NCBI GenBank assembly: GCA_030849065.1
Contig: JASAON010001637.1
Coordinates: forward strand, 62,001-126,000
Direction: 5' to 3'
Origin: Jaenimonas drosophilae
Lineage: Eukaryota > Euglenozoa > Kinetoplastea > Trypanosomatida > Trypanosomatidae
Length of the DNA: 64,000 nucleotides
Below the pieces are notes generated by a model, which saw only the letters and a program-made list of their open reading frames with translations, did no database searches and had not been told where the DNA came from. Position 1 is the first letter of the stretch, and each line of letters starts with the position of its first letter. Below are positions 53,601 through 63,640 of the stretch, in pieces. The position numbers were made by a program, and so were the translations under genes.

Positions 53601-56422
53601 ACGATGCTGTGCCCGTCACTCTCACTCAGCTCCATCTGCTCCGTATACATCCACTGTGGTGGCTGCACACTTTGGTGTTGGTGGGATGATGCGATGCTGT
53701 GCTCCTCGTGATGATGAAAGCCATCCTTCCTCAACGCACTTGGCGTCAGCATGGGCCGTTGATGATGCGTCGAGGATGTTCCACGACGTTGATCTTCACG
53801 AAGCTTTTCTCCACGAGTGTTGCTCTTTGGCTGTGATAGAACGGGCTTCTTTCGTGTTGTTGTTGCTGGTGTGCGAGGCTGTTGCGTCTTGTACGGGTAG
53901 AGACGTTTTGCTGCATCTGCGGATGCCACCACACCAGTCTTGCTGCTCCTTGCTTGCGTGGGCTTGCGTTGCGCAGGTGCCTTCGTCGCGGAGATAAAAC
54001 CACGTGGCAGCAACGACGGAACATCTCCATCCTCAGGTGGCAATCGCGCCTGAATTCTGCCACGGAAATGGCGATCAATCATAGGTTTTGCACCATCGTA
54101 CGGAGATGATGATGTAGATGCAGCATCACCAGCAACCGATGCAGCGTCCACGACCGCCAATGGTGTCGGAGGTGCAACAGATGGCGGCATCGCTGGTGCA
54201 TCTGCCAGAGAAGGTGAGACGTTCTTTTCTGAAGATGTTCGTTCTCGTACCTCCTCCACATCAACCTCCTCCTCCTCCTTCTCCTCCTTCGCCTCCACCT
54301 CTGCTGCCGTGGATGATGTACGTGGAGCCTTGCGCGGTGGAGGAGCTCCTCTTCGTGCAGAGATGGGTCGTCGTCGAGTTGTTGGTGGAGAAGAAAGTTG
54401 TGGCGCAGATACACCAGATGGAGTGGCCACACGCTTGATGTCATCCACAGCCCTATCCAGCATCCGTTGCGTAGATGCCTCGTGACGTTGTTGCTGCTTC
54501 TCCTCCCACCGTGCGTGTGCCATTCCTTGTGCCGCCGTCAGCCGTTCAATGAGATGTTGGTCTTCGCTGTGCTTCAGACGTGCATCACGACGGAGTAGGT
54601 CGATGGATTCCTTGTGTGCTCGAGTGAGGTCCCGTTGTTGTTGCTGCAATGCCTCCGCAAAGGCACGGTGCTCCACCTGCCGACGTTGGCGTTCGTAGCT
54701 CAACTGATGTTGATGATCGTCCTTCACACGATAAAGTTCCTTTTCATAGTAGGTGGCCTCACGCTCCAGCATCGCAACGGCAGCCGCAGAGGCTGGCTGT
54801 GGTGGTGCGCTTGCTGCCGTGGAGATGATCAGGGGAGGAGCATGCACATCATCATGCGCAAAACTCACGCGCTGTCGCGTGGGTTGTTGTTGTTGTTGTT
54901 GTTGCATCATGGATGATGCGCCAACATCGCCAAAGACCCGTCGCGGCTCGGCGTGGTGCGCGCCAGCAGCCGTCATTGCCGCGTTGTAGGCCGGTGCCAC
55001 AATGCGCGCTTGCGTCTCTGCCTGTTGCTCATGGCGAAGTCGGCGGAGATGTTCTTGCTGCACCTGAGTGAGGTGCTCCAACAAGCGTCGTTGGCGCGCG
55101 AGCTCCTCCGTCAAATCCGGCGCCACTCGTGGAAGAGCCGCGATGACCTTCTCCACGAGCTGTTGTTGCTGCGCGAGGAGCGTGGCGGATTGCTCGGCGG
55201 TTGGTGGATGCACCGGTGCTTTGCATCGTATTGGTGGTGACGCAGTAGATGAGGTGTGCTCTGCCCTTGGTTCCTCCTCATCAATAGGTTGTGGCACAGG
55301 TGCTGTTGCTGCTGCTTCACGTAGATGATGTCGGAGATGGGGGTTGGCGCTGACGCTGAAGGCCAACAGCCGTCGAACCTCCAGTGGGCTGACGCCATCC
55401 ATACCGACCTCTGCCATGCTGGGGCATCCACGGTGGTGCGTGGCCCACTGCGAAACATCTGGAATGGCATCCGCATCCTTGGCGAGCATGGCGCAGTAGT
55501 TGGAGGCCAGCTCCTCCAACAGACCACCACGACCAATGGGGCCCTTGGGCTGAAGGTGCTCCGCGTTGAGGTGGATCTCACTGCCAACATCCTCTCCACG
55601 ACCATCGTCGTCGAGACCACCAACGCTACGATAGAGTAGATCCATGGCAAAATCATGGGCACTGAAGTTTTGTGCGGCAGCATCATCTTCACCGACTCCG
55701 CCATCTCCACACGAACGCATCTCACGAGGCAGCGCAACGCCATCAGCACGGAGGAACTGATGGATGTTCCTCTCAATGGCGGCATCATCGGAGGAAGAGG
55801 AGCTGGATGAGGTAAGGGCCGCAGTGTCTGCCTCTCCACTCCCGTCCACCTCCCACTGCACCGCGCTCTCTAAACGGGCTTTGATGTTGCGCAAACGTTG
55901 CTGAACGCGTGCATCCTCGGCATCTGCTCCTTCATCCACCCGCATCACGTCCACATGGGTAAGACCATGGCGATCCATATGAAGTACTTCTTCATCATCC
56001 AGCACCTCATTCACCGTGTATGCATCAAGCGATGGCCGCCATATGCGATCTTCGTCAGCCGTTTCTGCCACGAAACGTCGTGCGAGTGGGGCACCAACTC
56101 CACGCACAAGATCCTCTCTCGCACTACGCAGGTAAAAGGGTGAGCCAAAGTGGATGTCTAGCGGAGATGCGGCATCCACATCGGCGAGGAGGCCCCCATC
56201 ATCACCATCATAACGCAGTGCTTCGTCCGTTATGGCTCGTAGTACATCGACGGCATCCGGTTCAGTGCGTAGCTCATCAACAAGATCCACCTCGGTCTGT
56301 GTCGTAGAGACGTTCTGTGCGGCTGCTGGACGACTACTTCTTGGTTGCCGCGATGCACCACTTCCTCGGGCAGAAGCACGTGTAGGGTGCGCCGGTGATG
56401 CTGCATGAACGTGGTGGCTCAT
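50699..56422 (-). CDS. Large coiled-coil and low-complexity protein, unrecognised
   Basis: The protein is 1907 residues from the ATG at 56422; the upstream 39 codons are unlikely because they translate a hydrophobic, AT-rich leader. A helical region near 560-690 has strong coiled-coil character (YYEKELYRVKDDHQHQLSYE, then Gln/Arg-rich) next to a run of Gln encoded by CAA repeats. Further helical blocks lie around 1020-1270, including VRDRLVSETIYSILGEATEA. The remainder is rich in Ser, Thr, His and Ala with many His-His-Arg clusters near the C-terminus. Such proteins in kinetoplastids are often cytoskeletal or flagellar, but this is only a class resemblance. No catalytic motif is seen. Confidence 0.65.
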   Translation of the reverse strand: MSHHVHAASPAHPTRASARGSGASRQPRSSRPAAAQNVSTTQTEVDLVDELRTEPDAVDVLRAITDEALRYDGDDGGLLADVDAASPLDIHFGSPFYLRSAREDLVRGVGAPLARRFVAETADEDRIWRPSLDAYTVNEVLDDEEVLHMDRHGLTHVDVMRVDEGADAEDARVQQRLRNIKARLESAVQWEVDGSGEADTAALTSSSSSSSDDAAIERNIHQFLRADGVALPREMRSCGDGGVGEDDAAAQNFSAHDFAMDLLYRSVGGLDDDGRGEDVGSEIHLNAEHLQPKGPIGRGGLLEELASNYCAMLAKDADAIPDVSQWATHHRGCPSMAEVGMDGVSPLEVRRLLAFSVSANPHLRHHLREAAATAPVPQPIDEEEPRAEHTSSTASPPIRCKAPVHPPTAEQSATLLAQQQQLVEKVIAALPRVAPDLTEELARQRRLLEHLTQVQQEHLRRLRHEQQAETQARIVAPAYNAAMTAAGAHHAEPRRVFGDVGASSMMQQQQQQQPTRQRVSFAHDDVHAPPLIISTAASAPPQPASAAAVAMLEREATYYEKELYRVKDDHQHQLSYERQRRQVEHRAFAEALQQQQRDLTRAHKESIDLLRRDARLKHSEDQHLIERLTAAQGMAHARWEEKQQQRHEASTQRMLDRAVDDIKRVATPSGVSAPQLSSPPTTRRRPISARRGAPPPRKAPRTSSTAAEVEAKEEKEEEEVDVEEVRERTSSEKNVSPSLADAPAMPPSVAPPTPLAVVDAASVAGDAASTSSSPYDGAKPMIDRHFRGRIQARLPPEDGDVPSLLPRGFISATKAPAQRKPTQARSSKTGVVASADAAKRLYPYKTQQPRTPATTTRKKPVLSQPKSNTRGEKLREDQRRGTSSTHHQRPMLTPSALRKDGFHHHEEHSIASSHQHQSVQPPQWMYTEQMELSESDGHSIVEQMDLHHRSRIASAAAVGPMMCFVVEQSQAREMARLPTSQVAAEAFRRTQRGGAYPLPVEEPPAGQLLYDHYSLGEEMDGIYTRRWRETQEAADAVRAAEMELRRQRISTSVGADDANYINGAPHVKEMHRVQTGADQAQVKMVDVHEDETLADDHRRMTYITPAMAAEARTLREARERLAHLQEIMIRPSSIQHLHDRVVGDEGIMKDVRDRLVSETIYSILGEATEASLFDDVVNALHAEMISAMLQHEVLTHAPPPPSQASLMREELDGRLHDHLARAMLEELLADATLLENIPDVAAEDDVEEMHADVLKHHVEVVGERKAMLNALEKVLMGYEGGAARHDDDGDDDDDGRGSSVVEGGAVMHAAMRREVVRVPSVSLVPSISPRRRGAVEDSGIISASLNAPATTAAPATTTHSPRPSRIPVEVCAAADGATTTLAAIQATTTTANDDGNGCIRLVLDLQPMLDHHRDRYRPPPMMSEQTRRTTTNESGAEEDLRDVIVEETRLVRRAALATTPEVAATNFGMISPQTITTTTATTVLDAQAASLMQLHHAQAEMMVRAVCEMEQLQRTAVVEQEALQHDCLLTRLQYLQPMMMASNTTHIHASSSPPSMVAPSADASRHSPPTAPPAMGSATSLVHAAEDAAARTHAVDDVRRAGRPPTTIRDPVTRFIFEWLQEFGDGGAPPPPTMAEELHRAAMMAELQPHVSPQDEEGEGHHRRHRTHRHHDDGSSGSILATSSLLTSTDSSSSPDVHRRICRGSRLLGSPTPQPYPARLHDVRHDGQHSSTTRYTTTAGTTRTTSNSASPSCDVLGVPLPRRSPSATVTTNTTRTSTTNQERMIHAVEEEGEESTNQDEGRGSESSMAALRARYDALMRGGVVRSAAAMDDAPPSREAVAAHHGYMELLATHVHDVQARGRTPTTCAYRMFDGPTLTTLTSAPVVMSRGDAATIEDPLRWRDDPPS

Positions 56423-57180
56423 CTTCGATCTCCTCGTGTGTACGTGCCACTGCACGAAAATAATATAGGTTGTTGTGCGTCTAGTATCTATTAAGAATCT
56501 GTGTGTATCTAGTGTCGCAAGAGGATGAACGCAACACACCGATGATGATGATGTGGTACGTTACGAGCGACCTCGTCTGCTGTGAAGGATGAAGATGAAG
56601 AACACACACAGAGAATACATCATGAGATTTGTGCTAAACAGTTGTGCAACCATCCATGGCAGTGATCCATCAACACAGAATAAAAGAGGATTATATGTTC
56701 CTGTATCGTACGCCACATGCTTTCATGGAAAAGGATGAGTTGGTGAATGCACGAGTAGAGGAGATGGTGAAAATGAATGTGCGGTGGCGAGCGACGGGTG
56801 CATCGCCACCTTGCTGTTGCACATCCCCACACGAGCCAGCATTCCACACAACCAACACGCAATCAATGAAAAATAAAATGACGGAAGAAACCTAGCGCAA
56901 GACCGCGATTTCATGGGCAATGTGGATGACAACAACAAAGAAACAGAAGATCGCTAAGAACGAACCATTCCGAGCCAAACAGCTTTGGCATGACCACGCG
57001 TGCAAGTGAGAAAACGACGAAGGCGTGCGTCTTACCACGTTATGCCCCTTCATCTCACCTACATTATCAATCATGATGCACATACATCTCCAAAAACAGA
57101 GTGAGAGTAGCGCAACACGCACAGCACCAACACATTCCCTTCTCCAGTAGGAATCCGCCAGCATGCACACACTCCATTAT
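56423..57180. other. Intergenic region
   Basis: About 760 bp, AT-richer than the genes, with no supported ORF or RNA gene. Confidence 0.5.
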
Positions 57181-59004
57181 TTAGTGCTTCTTCTTCCGTG
57201 CCGCCTTCTCCTCACGCTTTCTACGACGCAAATCATCTTGCTTGTGCTTTGGCACACGGAACACCGACACCGACAACACCTCCGCCGTCTCGCACACCAC
57301 ATTGTAGGCCAAGTGGATCAACGTGCAGGCGGAGAGCAAAAAGAACTCCAACAAAATCAGCTCCTCATCCAGGTTGTAGGCCCGCATCGATCCCTGTGGT
57401 ACCGATTGCGGGGAGGCAACGCTAGAGCTGGCGTCAACCTTCTCGCCACCGCCACCGCCAGACACCGAGCCTCGTTGGCTCTTGTGAATGGTATGTACGT
57501 TGTGGAGATACGTGAGGAACACATGCACGCCAAAGATGAAGAATGGTGCCAACGTGCGTCGAAAAGGCATGAATTCGCAGTCGCAGATGTGTGCCAGCAT
57601 CACATGCACCGACAACTTGGTGTAGAGCATGCCAATCGTCCAACAAAAGAGTCGTGGATGTTTCTGAAAGATGTTGGCCTGCGACGTGAGGAACCATGAG
57701 TTGGCGAGGAGCGTGAGAACCACCAACGGTATCAAGCCCGTCAAGGCGTGCAAGAAGGGGTGGCGCACGCGGAAGGAGGTGAGAGAGAACCACTTGTCAT
57801 TGCCCGGGGTCACTGGGGAGATGCCAACCTCGGAGCTCTCCTCCTCGTCCTCCTCATCATCATTCTCACTCACGTTTGGTGTTGGGCAACGGCACACCGC
57901 CTTATACACCTGATAGACGTTGCCCGCACAGGTTAGTATCGCACCCAAGGTCATGAGTGCTATCATGATGGTATTGTAGCGAATGCGCAGGGTTCCTTCA
58001 TTGTTGCCGTACATGCGCAGCACCGCGTTTTGGATCCACGTCTGCCCCTTCCACCTGCTCGACACCATCGTGGTTGTGTCTCCCTCACGGCTTGGCAATA
58101 CTACTTGGGTTGGACGTGTGGGGTGTTCAAGGTACGTGCTGGCGCAGTTTACGTTGAGGAGGAGCGGAAGGATCTCCACACCGCCAGAGAGTGTGGTAAG
58201 TACGGGGCAGAGGAGGTGGAGAACGTTGGCCTCCACCGCCACCGCCACATCCGGTGCGGGCAGCTGCAGCACAGGAGGGAGTAGCGTGGATGGTATCTCA
58301 ATCGCGTTGGCCGACCACCACTGCGGGCCACCACAACACGCCGTCCAGAGATATATCCCAATGGCAATGAGTAGGCCCTCGTTGGGGCCGTTGATGACGG
58401 GCAGGATGAGCGCACCGCGGTAGTACTCCTCCCACGTATTCATGAAGAAGACGGCGACGCTGTTTAGCACAATGAGCCACGCCTTCCAACACGGCCCCAC
58501 CGCCACCGCCGCCGCAACAGATAAGCTGCCAATGATGCAGTTAACAGCATCGCACCCATGATCCATCAGGAGGCCGAGTGGAGAGGAGGTGCCGGTGCGA
58601 CGTGCCTGGTGGCCATCGAGGTTATCCAGCAGCTGATAGAGGAAGAGTGAGGCGCCAGCGAGAAGGAAGATGTAGGGTGGAGGTGCCACACCATCATCCA
58701 GCGTGCTTGCTCTACCAGATCCATCATCCACCCGCAAGTTAGGCATGTGGTAGGCAATGAGAGCGTGGGAAATACAGACGAAGACGAGAGCAGAAACGGT
58801 GATAACGTTGGGGGCGAGCCACACTGGAAGCCACTCAACGGTGTGTCGGCACAAGGGGGCCCACATGTGCTTATACACGTAGCTGCGATCTTCGCTTCTG
58901 TAGGTGTAGCGAAGTAGGCGCTCTCGTGCATCTACAGGGAGATAGGCACGCTTCCTCGGTGAGGTTGGTGATGAGGTCATCGCGTTGATGTCCGAGACAG
59001 CCAT
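57181..59004 (-). CDS. CDP-alcohol phosphotransferase (choline/ethanolamine phosphotransferase type)
   Basis: The protein is 607 residues. The catalytic signature DG-x2-AR-x8-G-x3-D-x3-D is exact (DGHQARRTGTSSPLGLLMDH then GCD) near residues 129-151 and follows the membrane segment LLAGASLFLYQLLDN. The pattern of about ten membrane segments and downstream blocks such as NGPNEGLL, FQKHPRLFCW and VMLAHICDCEF match the CEPT1/EPT1 family, which transfers phosphocholine or phosphoethanolamine from the CDP form to diacylglycerol in the ER. The end, RKKKH, gives a KKxx ER-retrieval signal. Extra loops of about 90 and 30 residues, one Glu/Asp-rich, make it longer than the usual 390-420 residues. Choline versus ethanolamine preference cannot be read here. 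Confidence 0.9.
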   Translation of the reverse strand: MAVSDINAMTSSPTSPRKRAYLPVDARERLLRYTYRSEDRSYVYKHMWAPLCRHTVEWLPVWLAPNVITVSALVFVCISHALIAYHMPNLRVDDGSGRASTLDDGVAPPPYIFLLAGASLFLYQLLDNLDGHQARRTGTSSPLGLLMDHGCDAVNCIIGSLSVAAAVAVGPCWKAWLIVLNSVAVFFMNTWEEYYRGALILPVINGPNEGLLIAIGIYLWTACCGGPQWWSANAIEIPSTLLPPVLQLPAPDVAVAVEANVLHLLCPVLTTLSGGVEILPLLLNVNCASTYLEHPTRPTQVVLPSREGDTTTMVSSRWKGQTWIQNAVLRMYGNNEGTLRIRYNTIMIALMTLGAILTCAGNVYQVYKAVCRCPTPNVSENDDEEDEEESSEVGISPVTPGNDKWFSLTSFRVRHPFLHALTGLIPLVVLTLLANSWFLTSQANIFQKHPRLFCWTIGMLYTKLSVHVMLAHICDCEFMPFRRTLAPFFIFGVHVFLTYLHNVHTIHKSQRGSVSGGGGGEKVDASSSVASPQSVPQGSMRAYNLDEELILLEFFLLSACTLIHLAYNVVCETAEVLSVSVFRVPKHKQDDLRRRKREEKAARKKKH

Positions 59005-59060
59005 GCTTGGAGGAGTGGGACGCGGAGAATACCAAAGGTGCAGGTGCTAGTTGATGAGTG

Positions 59061-59095
<35 letters not shown>

Positions 59096-59890
59096 GGAGG
59101 GGGATTGCCGGGAGTTAGTGGATGTTACGACGGTGTTGGCCAAGATAGTTAGACGATAGGCACTATCTCACCAACTAGATTGTTTGGATTAATGACGAAG
59201 AGATGTGTGGAGGGAGGAACACTGGTTCTGTGATGAAGAGGGTTCTGAGCTAGTCTGGGCAGATGGACCCTAAAGGAGAGACGAGCATGATGGAGATGAA
59301 GGGGGGAGATTGATCCACACACACACACAACATTCATTTCATCACCAGCCAATGTACAGCCACTTGACCTTCTTCCTCCACGTCCTCCGCACTTTTGTAT
59401 CGCTCTAAAACGCATCGTTCAGCACTCATCCATTACAAAGAAAACGGCGCATGTCGGCGGTTGGCAGTGGATGCATCTCAACGACATCACTACAGAGTAC
59501 CGCCGCAACAAACAAACTGGGTGGATGACCACACCCACTGAGCTCCTCCCAATCATGCGTCCCTCGAAGATAACTTTCCAACTCACACACACCCATCACA
59601 CCCAAGCCATTTTACCACTAAGCTCCAGACATGGTGTGCTGTTTGCATGCATGTGTGTCGGAAAGAAGTTGAAGGAGCGCACATCTAGTACATCCACAAA
59701 AGATACGGCAAAGAGATGGGTTGTGCAACGCACGCGCCGCAACTCTTCATACACCTTCATCTGTTGTGCTCCAGCATCTAGGATAGGGGAGGAAGGGGGA
59801 GGGGAAGGAGAGATGATGAAAGTGAAGAAAACGTACACGACGATCATCACCGACAACACCACACGCACACACACATACACGGTCGGGGCA
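59005..59890. other. Intergenic region with GT microsatellite
   Basis: About 890 bp. Apart from the GT run nothing is recognisable; ORFs of up to 164 codons on the plus strand lack domain or composition support. Confidence 0.5.
59063..59094. repeat. (GT)16 dinucleotide microsatellite
   Basis: Sixteen uninterrupted GT units upstream of the phosphotransferase gene, that is, a CA run in its 5' flank. Confidence 0.95.
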
Positions 59891-62800
59891 CTACCAGAGC
59901 ATCGAATGGCCAGCTCGAATGGGGCTTTGCTGCCGCGCCACACCAAAACGTGGAGGAGGTGTTGATGTGCGAACGGGTGGGCCCGCACGTCGTGAGGTGG
60001 TGATGGAGCCCGACATCACCCCGGGGCGTCGCGCATTTCCTTCGTGAGCCCGTCGCGGGGTGGTTGGTCGGCCCGCAGAAGCGGAGCGCTGTTGTCTCTG
60101 TGCCCCTGAAGAAGAGCACACAAGCGCGGATGCTGTGCGTGCGAAGGGCTGTGCTGAACCTGGACGATTTCCTTGGTTGAAGGCAGCATGGCGAGTGTCG
60201 TGGAGCAGCCGACGACGGTCGGGGAGGTATCCGCTTGTGAGTTGGCGGCGGAAGGAGATGGGCTCCGCGGCGGATGTGGCTGTGGCCATGAGTACTTGAT
60301 TGTTGTGGCGATCGACGGGGTCCGGGTCGGCCAAGTGGAGGTGTGGGCGGCCTTCATGCGGGGTGGTGGTGGAGCCGAACAGAGGTCGCCGAGGAGATGG
60401 TGAGCGCGTACCACGCACCACGCATCCGTCGCTCGACGAGCCCACGCTGCCACTGTTTGCAGATGGTGGGGGGAAAACGAAGCGCTCCAACGCCTCAATG
60501 AGCTCCCGACGGAGCTCCTCTTCAGTCCAGCTTTCGTGGCGTCGCTGCATGCGTGCATCACCGCCAATCATGGTTGGTATTTCCATGGAATGTGCCATGT
60601 GTGTGGCTGTTCGTTGGTATGGGTGGCTCTCAATGTGTATTGTGGGAGGAACAGGGCTGCGATGCGAGGAGAGGCCACGGGCTGGCGCACCGAAGCGCGA
60701 GCGGTTAGGGGTGCGCATCGCCGACGAGGAGGTGATGGTGGTGTTGGTGGTGGGAGAGTAGAAGGATGTTGGCAGCCCGCGTGGGGTGGTGGCCACCGCC
60801 AGACGTTCGCGAAGCGAAACCAGTTTGGCGGAGACGGAACGCTTCTCCTGTGAATCCGGCAACGCAGGACGGCTTCGTATCGGAGATGCCTGGCGGCCGG
60901 CCAACACCGGTGCTGCCTCACCACCACGCCCAGCCGACGCAGCAAAAGACCATGGAAGTGGTGAGCGTGGACGAGCTTCACATGGGGTGGCAACACTCTT
61001 CGGCTCAATCATGGAGTCGTTGGCACATCCTGCGCGAGCAAGAACATCCAACCGAGGTATTGAGTCGCTGCTTCGATCACTCATCCGTCGAGGATCTGCT
61101 GAAGGGGGAGACGGGGCACGTCCTGCACGCGGCGTTGAGCGACCCTTGCCCACTTCTGGTGTGGCGCCTCTCGTCTTGATGATGATGGTTGGTGGAGGTG
61201 TTGTGGCATCCTTCACGTCACGCGTGCGAGAAGGTGAGGGTGCGATGCGTTGTGCGGGATGGAGCCGTCGGCGGCGGCGGAGGCCAAGATGGATGAGTTC
61301 CTGCAGGAATGCATCCGCCGTCTTCATGCCAGGTGCATCCAGCTCATCGCAATCCAGCATGGCATGTTCGCCAATCACAACAAGTGGGCGGTGATGAAGG
61401 GGATGTGTGGGGTTCCCCAGAGCAATCGTAGATACCAAGCGCGGAGATACATCCAATGGAGAAGTGGAGGACTTCCCTGCTGTGTATGTGTTGGCACGGC
61501 AGTCGCTCAGATGGCGCAGTACGGCCAAGGTGCACTCATTGTGCTCACGAAGGGTGTGGGCCGACCAACTCACTGGACGTGGCGCTCCCACATCCATGAG
61601 CTGAAGTGCGCCGACATGCACTCGTTGTGTGGCACGCTTGGCTGCCGAGACGTAGACGGCGTAGCGATGCAGGTTGAAGACGATGTTGGTGGGTCCTCGG
61701 CGTTGTGCGTCGTAGCCCTCCGTCGCACTCCACCACCGCTCCACGTTATCCATGGCGTAGCCCATCAGCGTCAGGCAATCCGTTTGCGATCGGGCAGGGC
61801 GAGAGATGATTGTAGTGGGCTGAAGCAGCACACCGTCCGGGAGTGCGTCGGGGCTGAAGTGATGCTCATGGCCCCCGACCACCAAGGATGGATCGGTCGT
61901 GGGTGGAAGGTGGGCGAGGAGGCAGCGGACGGAGGCGTTGCCCCTCTTCCCGGCAGCGTCCTCGCAAATGAGGTAGGCCGAGAGCTCTAGCTGATCCTCG
62001 TGGTAGCGCCACTCCGCATCCACGGCAGAGGCATCGGTGGCCTGACGGCGGGAGATGAGCTCCACGCGGCGGCGGAGCAGCGCCTTGTAGGCCGCCTGCA
62101 CCGCCCACAAGAGAATGCCACGTGCGGAGAAGTTATCCATCACATCCGACAAGGTGCCGGGTTCAGCGAGAGGCACCGATGGCTCAGCCCCTGACAGAGA
62201 CGACGTGGTGCATCCACCCCAGGCAACCTCACTCAAGGCAAGTGGGCAGCCCTTCGCCACCTCGCACCCGCCACGATCGAAGCCAACCAAAGACTCCACC
62301 GCACACACACTCATGCCGCTTGTTGCTGCATCTGCAGTTTGCGTAGCTCGCTCCACCAACTCCGACTCCGCCACATATCTCGCAAGACGCGGCCAGCCCG
62401 TTGCCTGTGCCGCTGACACGTGGCGGCAGCAAAGGAGCGTGGCAACCTTCAAGGGCCCCGCCATGGGCCGCTGCCCATTGTGCTCCACCTCACACCCCCA
62501 GCCAAAAAAGGTCTCCACAAGGGGTTCTACGTGAAGCGAGGATGCGGTAGCACGCATCGACGGCATGCGATCCTGTGCAACGGGAGAGGTACCAGATGTT
62601 GTTGTTGTTGTTGTTGTTATAGCGGCTTCGTGTGAGAGACGCGACCACCACCAACAACTACGGCGCTTGGGGCTTCGTGCACTGCTCCCGGTGCTGCTGT
62701 TGCCCGCCATGGAGCTGCACGGGTCTTCCTTCGACTCCGCCGCACACTCCGAGAGGCTTAAGTCTCGTGGTTTCCGAGTGGACGTCTGCGCCGGTGGTGG

Positions 62801-63640
62801 TGACGTTCCACACGGCTTGTATGAGATGTTGTGGTGGTGATTGGTATGGATTGGTGCAGTCGTTGCTGCAGGTGTAGCAACTCCATGATGAGCAGATAGT
62901 TGGGCATCAGCATCGCCCTCATCGCGCGTGGTATGCGCGGCGGGACGCTCACTAGGTACCCCACTCACGGCACGTCGTGTTGGGTTCATGGATTGGTAGT
63001 GGGTGGCACCGTAAGTAGGTGCGTTGAGGCCATCCTCCGTGGAGGTGTTGCTGCTGCTGCTCCTCCATGGAATAGCTGGAGGTACTGCCACTCCCTGTCG
63101 TGCTGACACATCAATAATGTGTTCCACACTCGGCACCTCATCCTGGCCAAGTGGAGATGGAACCCACGAGTGAAGATCTCGGTTTTCATGCAGCGATGGA
63201 GCACTCAACGGGGCGAAGGATGCCTCACCATGGTCCTCGCGCCAGCGTGTATCGACGCGGAGTGGTGAGCCGCCGCCTCTCCCTGGTGCCACTTTGGTGC
63301 GCATCTTCACTTGTTCGCGAAGCTGTGTGGTATTAGGGTAGCCACTGCTTCGGTTTCGTGCGGCTGAGACATTGGATGACGGTGGCCGCTGCATCACAGG
63401 TGAGTTGGTGTAGTGTTGGCGCCGCGGTTGTGCAGAGGAGGACGAGGAGGTTCCGCTCTTGGGCGGACTTGTGCGGTAGCTCCCGCTACTGGGGCAGTAG
63501 CTCAGACCACCGGTGCGGTGCGAGAGATGGCCTGATTCATCCATTGAAGTCGTGGCGTGTTTCGTCCATCCACATGGCTCGGCAACGGGGTCGTTGGAGG
63601 TCTCATCACGCCATAGCGGGCGTGTGTTGCCGCTAAGCAT
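59891..63640 (-). CDS. Large Ser/Pro-rich protein with possible degenerate kinesin-like core
   Basis: The protein is 1249 residues. The first 350 and last 450 are Ser/Thr/Pro/Arg-rich and probably disordered. A structured core of about 400 residues has a distant likeness to the second half of a kinesin motor: a helix-strand unit ending NIVFNLHRYAVYVSA at the switch-I position (near 650), VGALQLMDVGAPRP at the switch-II (LVDLAGSER-like) position (near 677), and REHNECTLAVLRHLSD at the helix that follows. No P-loop is visible and the catalytic switch residues are not kept, so any motor activity would be lost. The likeness may be chance; without structural comparison I treat the gene as unrecognised. 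Near the N-terminal third there is a short Thr run encoded by ACA/ACT repeats. Confidence 0.55.
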   Translation of the reverse strand: MLSGNTRPLWRDETSNDPVAEPCGWTKHATTSMDESGHLSHRTGGLSYCPSSGSYRTSPPKSGTSSSSSAQPRRQHYTNSPVMQRPPSSNVSAARNRSSGYPNTTQLREQVKMRTKVAPGRGGGSPLRVDTRWREDHGEASFAPLSAPSLHENRDLHSWVPSPLGQDEVPSVEHIIDVSARQGVAVPPAIPWRSSSSNTSTEDGLNAPTYGATHYQSMNPTRRAVSGVPSERPAAHTTRDEGDADAQLSAHHGVATPAATTAPIHTNHHHNISYKPCGTSPPPAQTSTRKPRDLSLSECAAESKEDPCSSMAGNSSTGSSARSPKRRSCWWWSRLSHEAAITTTTTTTSGTSPVAQDRMPSMRATASSLHVEPLVETFFGWGCEVEHNGQRPMAGPLKVATLLCCRHVSAAQATGWPRLARYVAESELVERATQTADAATSGMSVCAVESLVGFDRGGCEVAKGCPLALSEVAWGGCTTSSLSGAEPSVPLAEPGTLSDVMDNFSARGILLWAVQAAYKALLRRRVELISRRQATDASAVDAEWRYHEDQLELSAYLICEDAAGKRGNASVRCLLAHLPPTTDPSLVVGGHEHHFSPDALPDGVLLQPTTIISRPARSQTDCLTLMGYAMDNVERWWSATEGYDAQRRGPTNIVFNLHRYAVYVSAAKRATQRVHVGALQLMDVGAPRPVSWSAHTLREHNECTLAVLRHLSDCRANTYTAGKSSTSPLDVSPRLVSTIALGNPTHPLHHRPLVVIGEHAMLDCDELDAPGMKTADAFLQELIHLGLRRRRRLHPAQRIAPSPSRTRDVKDATTPPPTIIIKTRGATPEVGKGRSTPRAGRAPSPPSADPRRMSDRSSDSIPRLDVLARAGCANDSMIEPKSVATPCEARPRSPLPWSFAASAGRGGEAAPVLAGRQASPIRSRPALPDSQEKRSVSAKLVSLRERLAVATTPRGLPTSFYSPTTNTTITSSSAMRTPNRSRFGAPARGLSSHRSPVPPTIHIESHPYQRTATHMAHSMEIPTMIGGDARMQRRHESWTEEELRRELIEALERFVFPPPSANSGSVGSSSDGCVVRGTRSPSPRRPLFGSTTTPHEGRPHLHLADPDPVDRHNNQVLMATATSAAEPISFRRQLTSGYLPDRRRLLHDTRHAAFNQGNRPGSAQPFARTASALVCSSSGAQRQQRSASAGRPTTPRRAHEGNARRPGVMSGSITTSRRAGPPVRTSTPPPRFGVARQQSPIRAGHSMLW

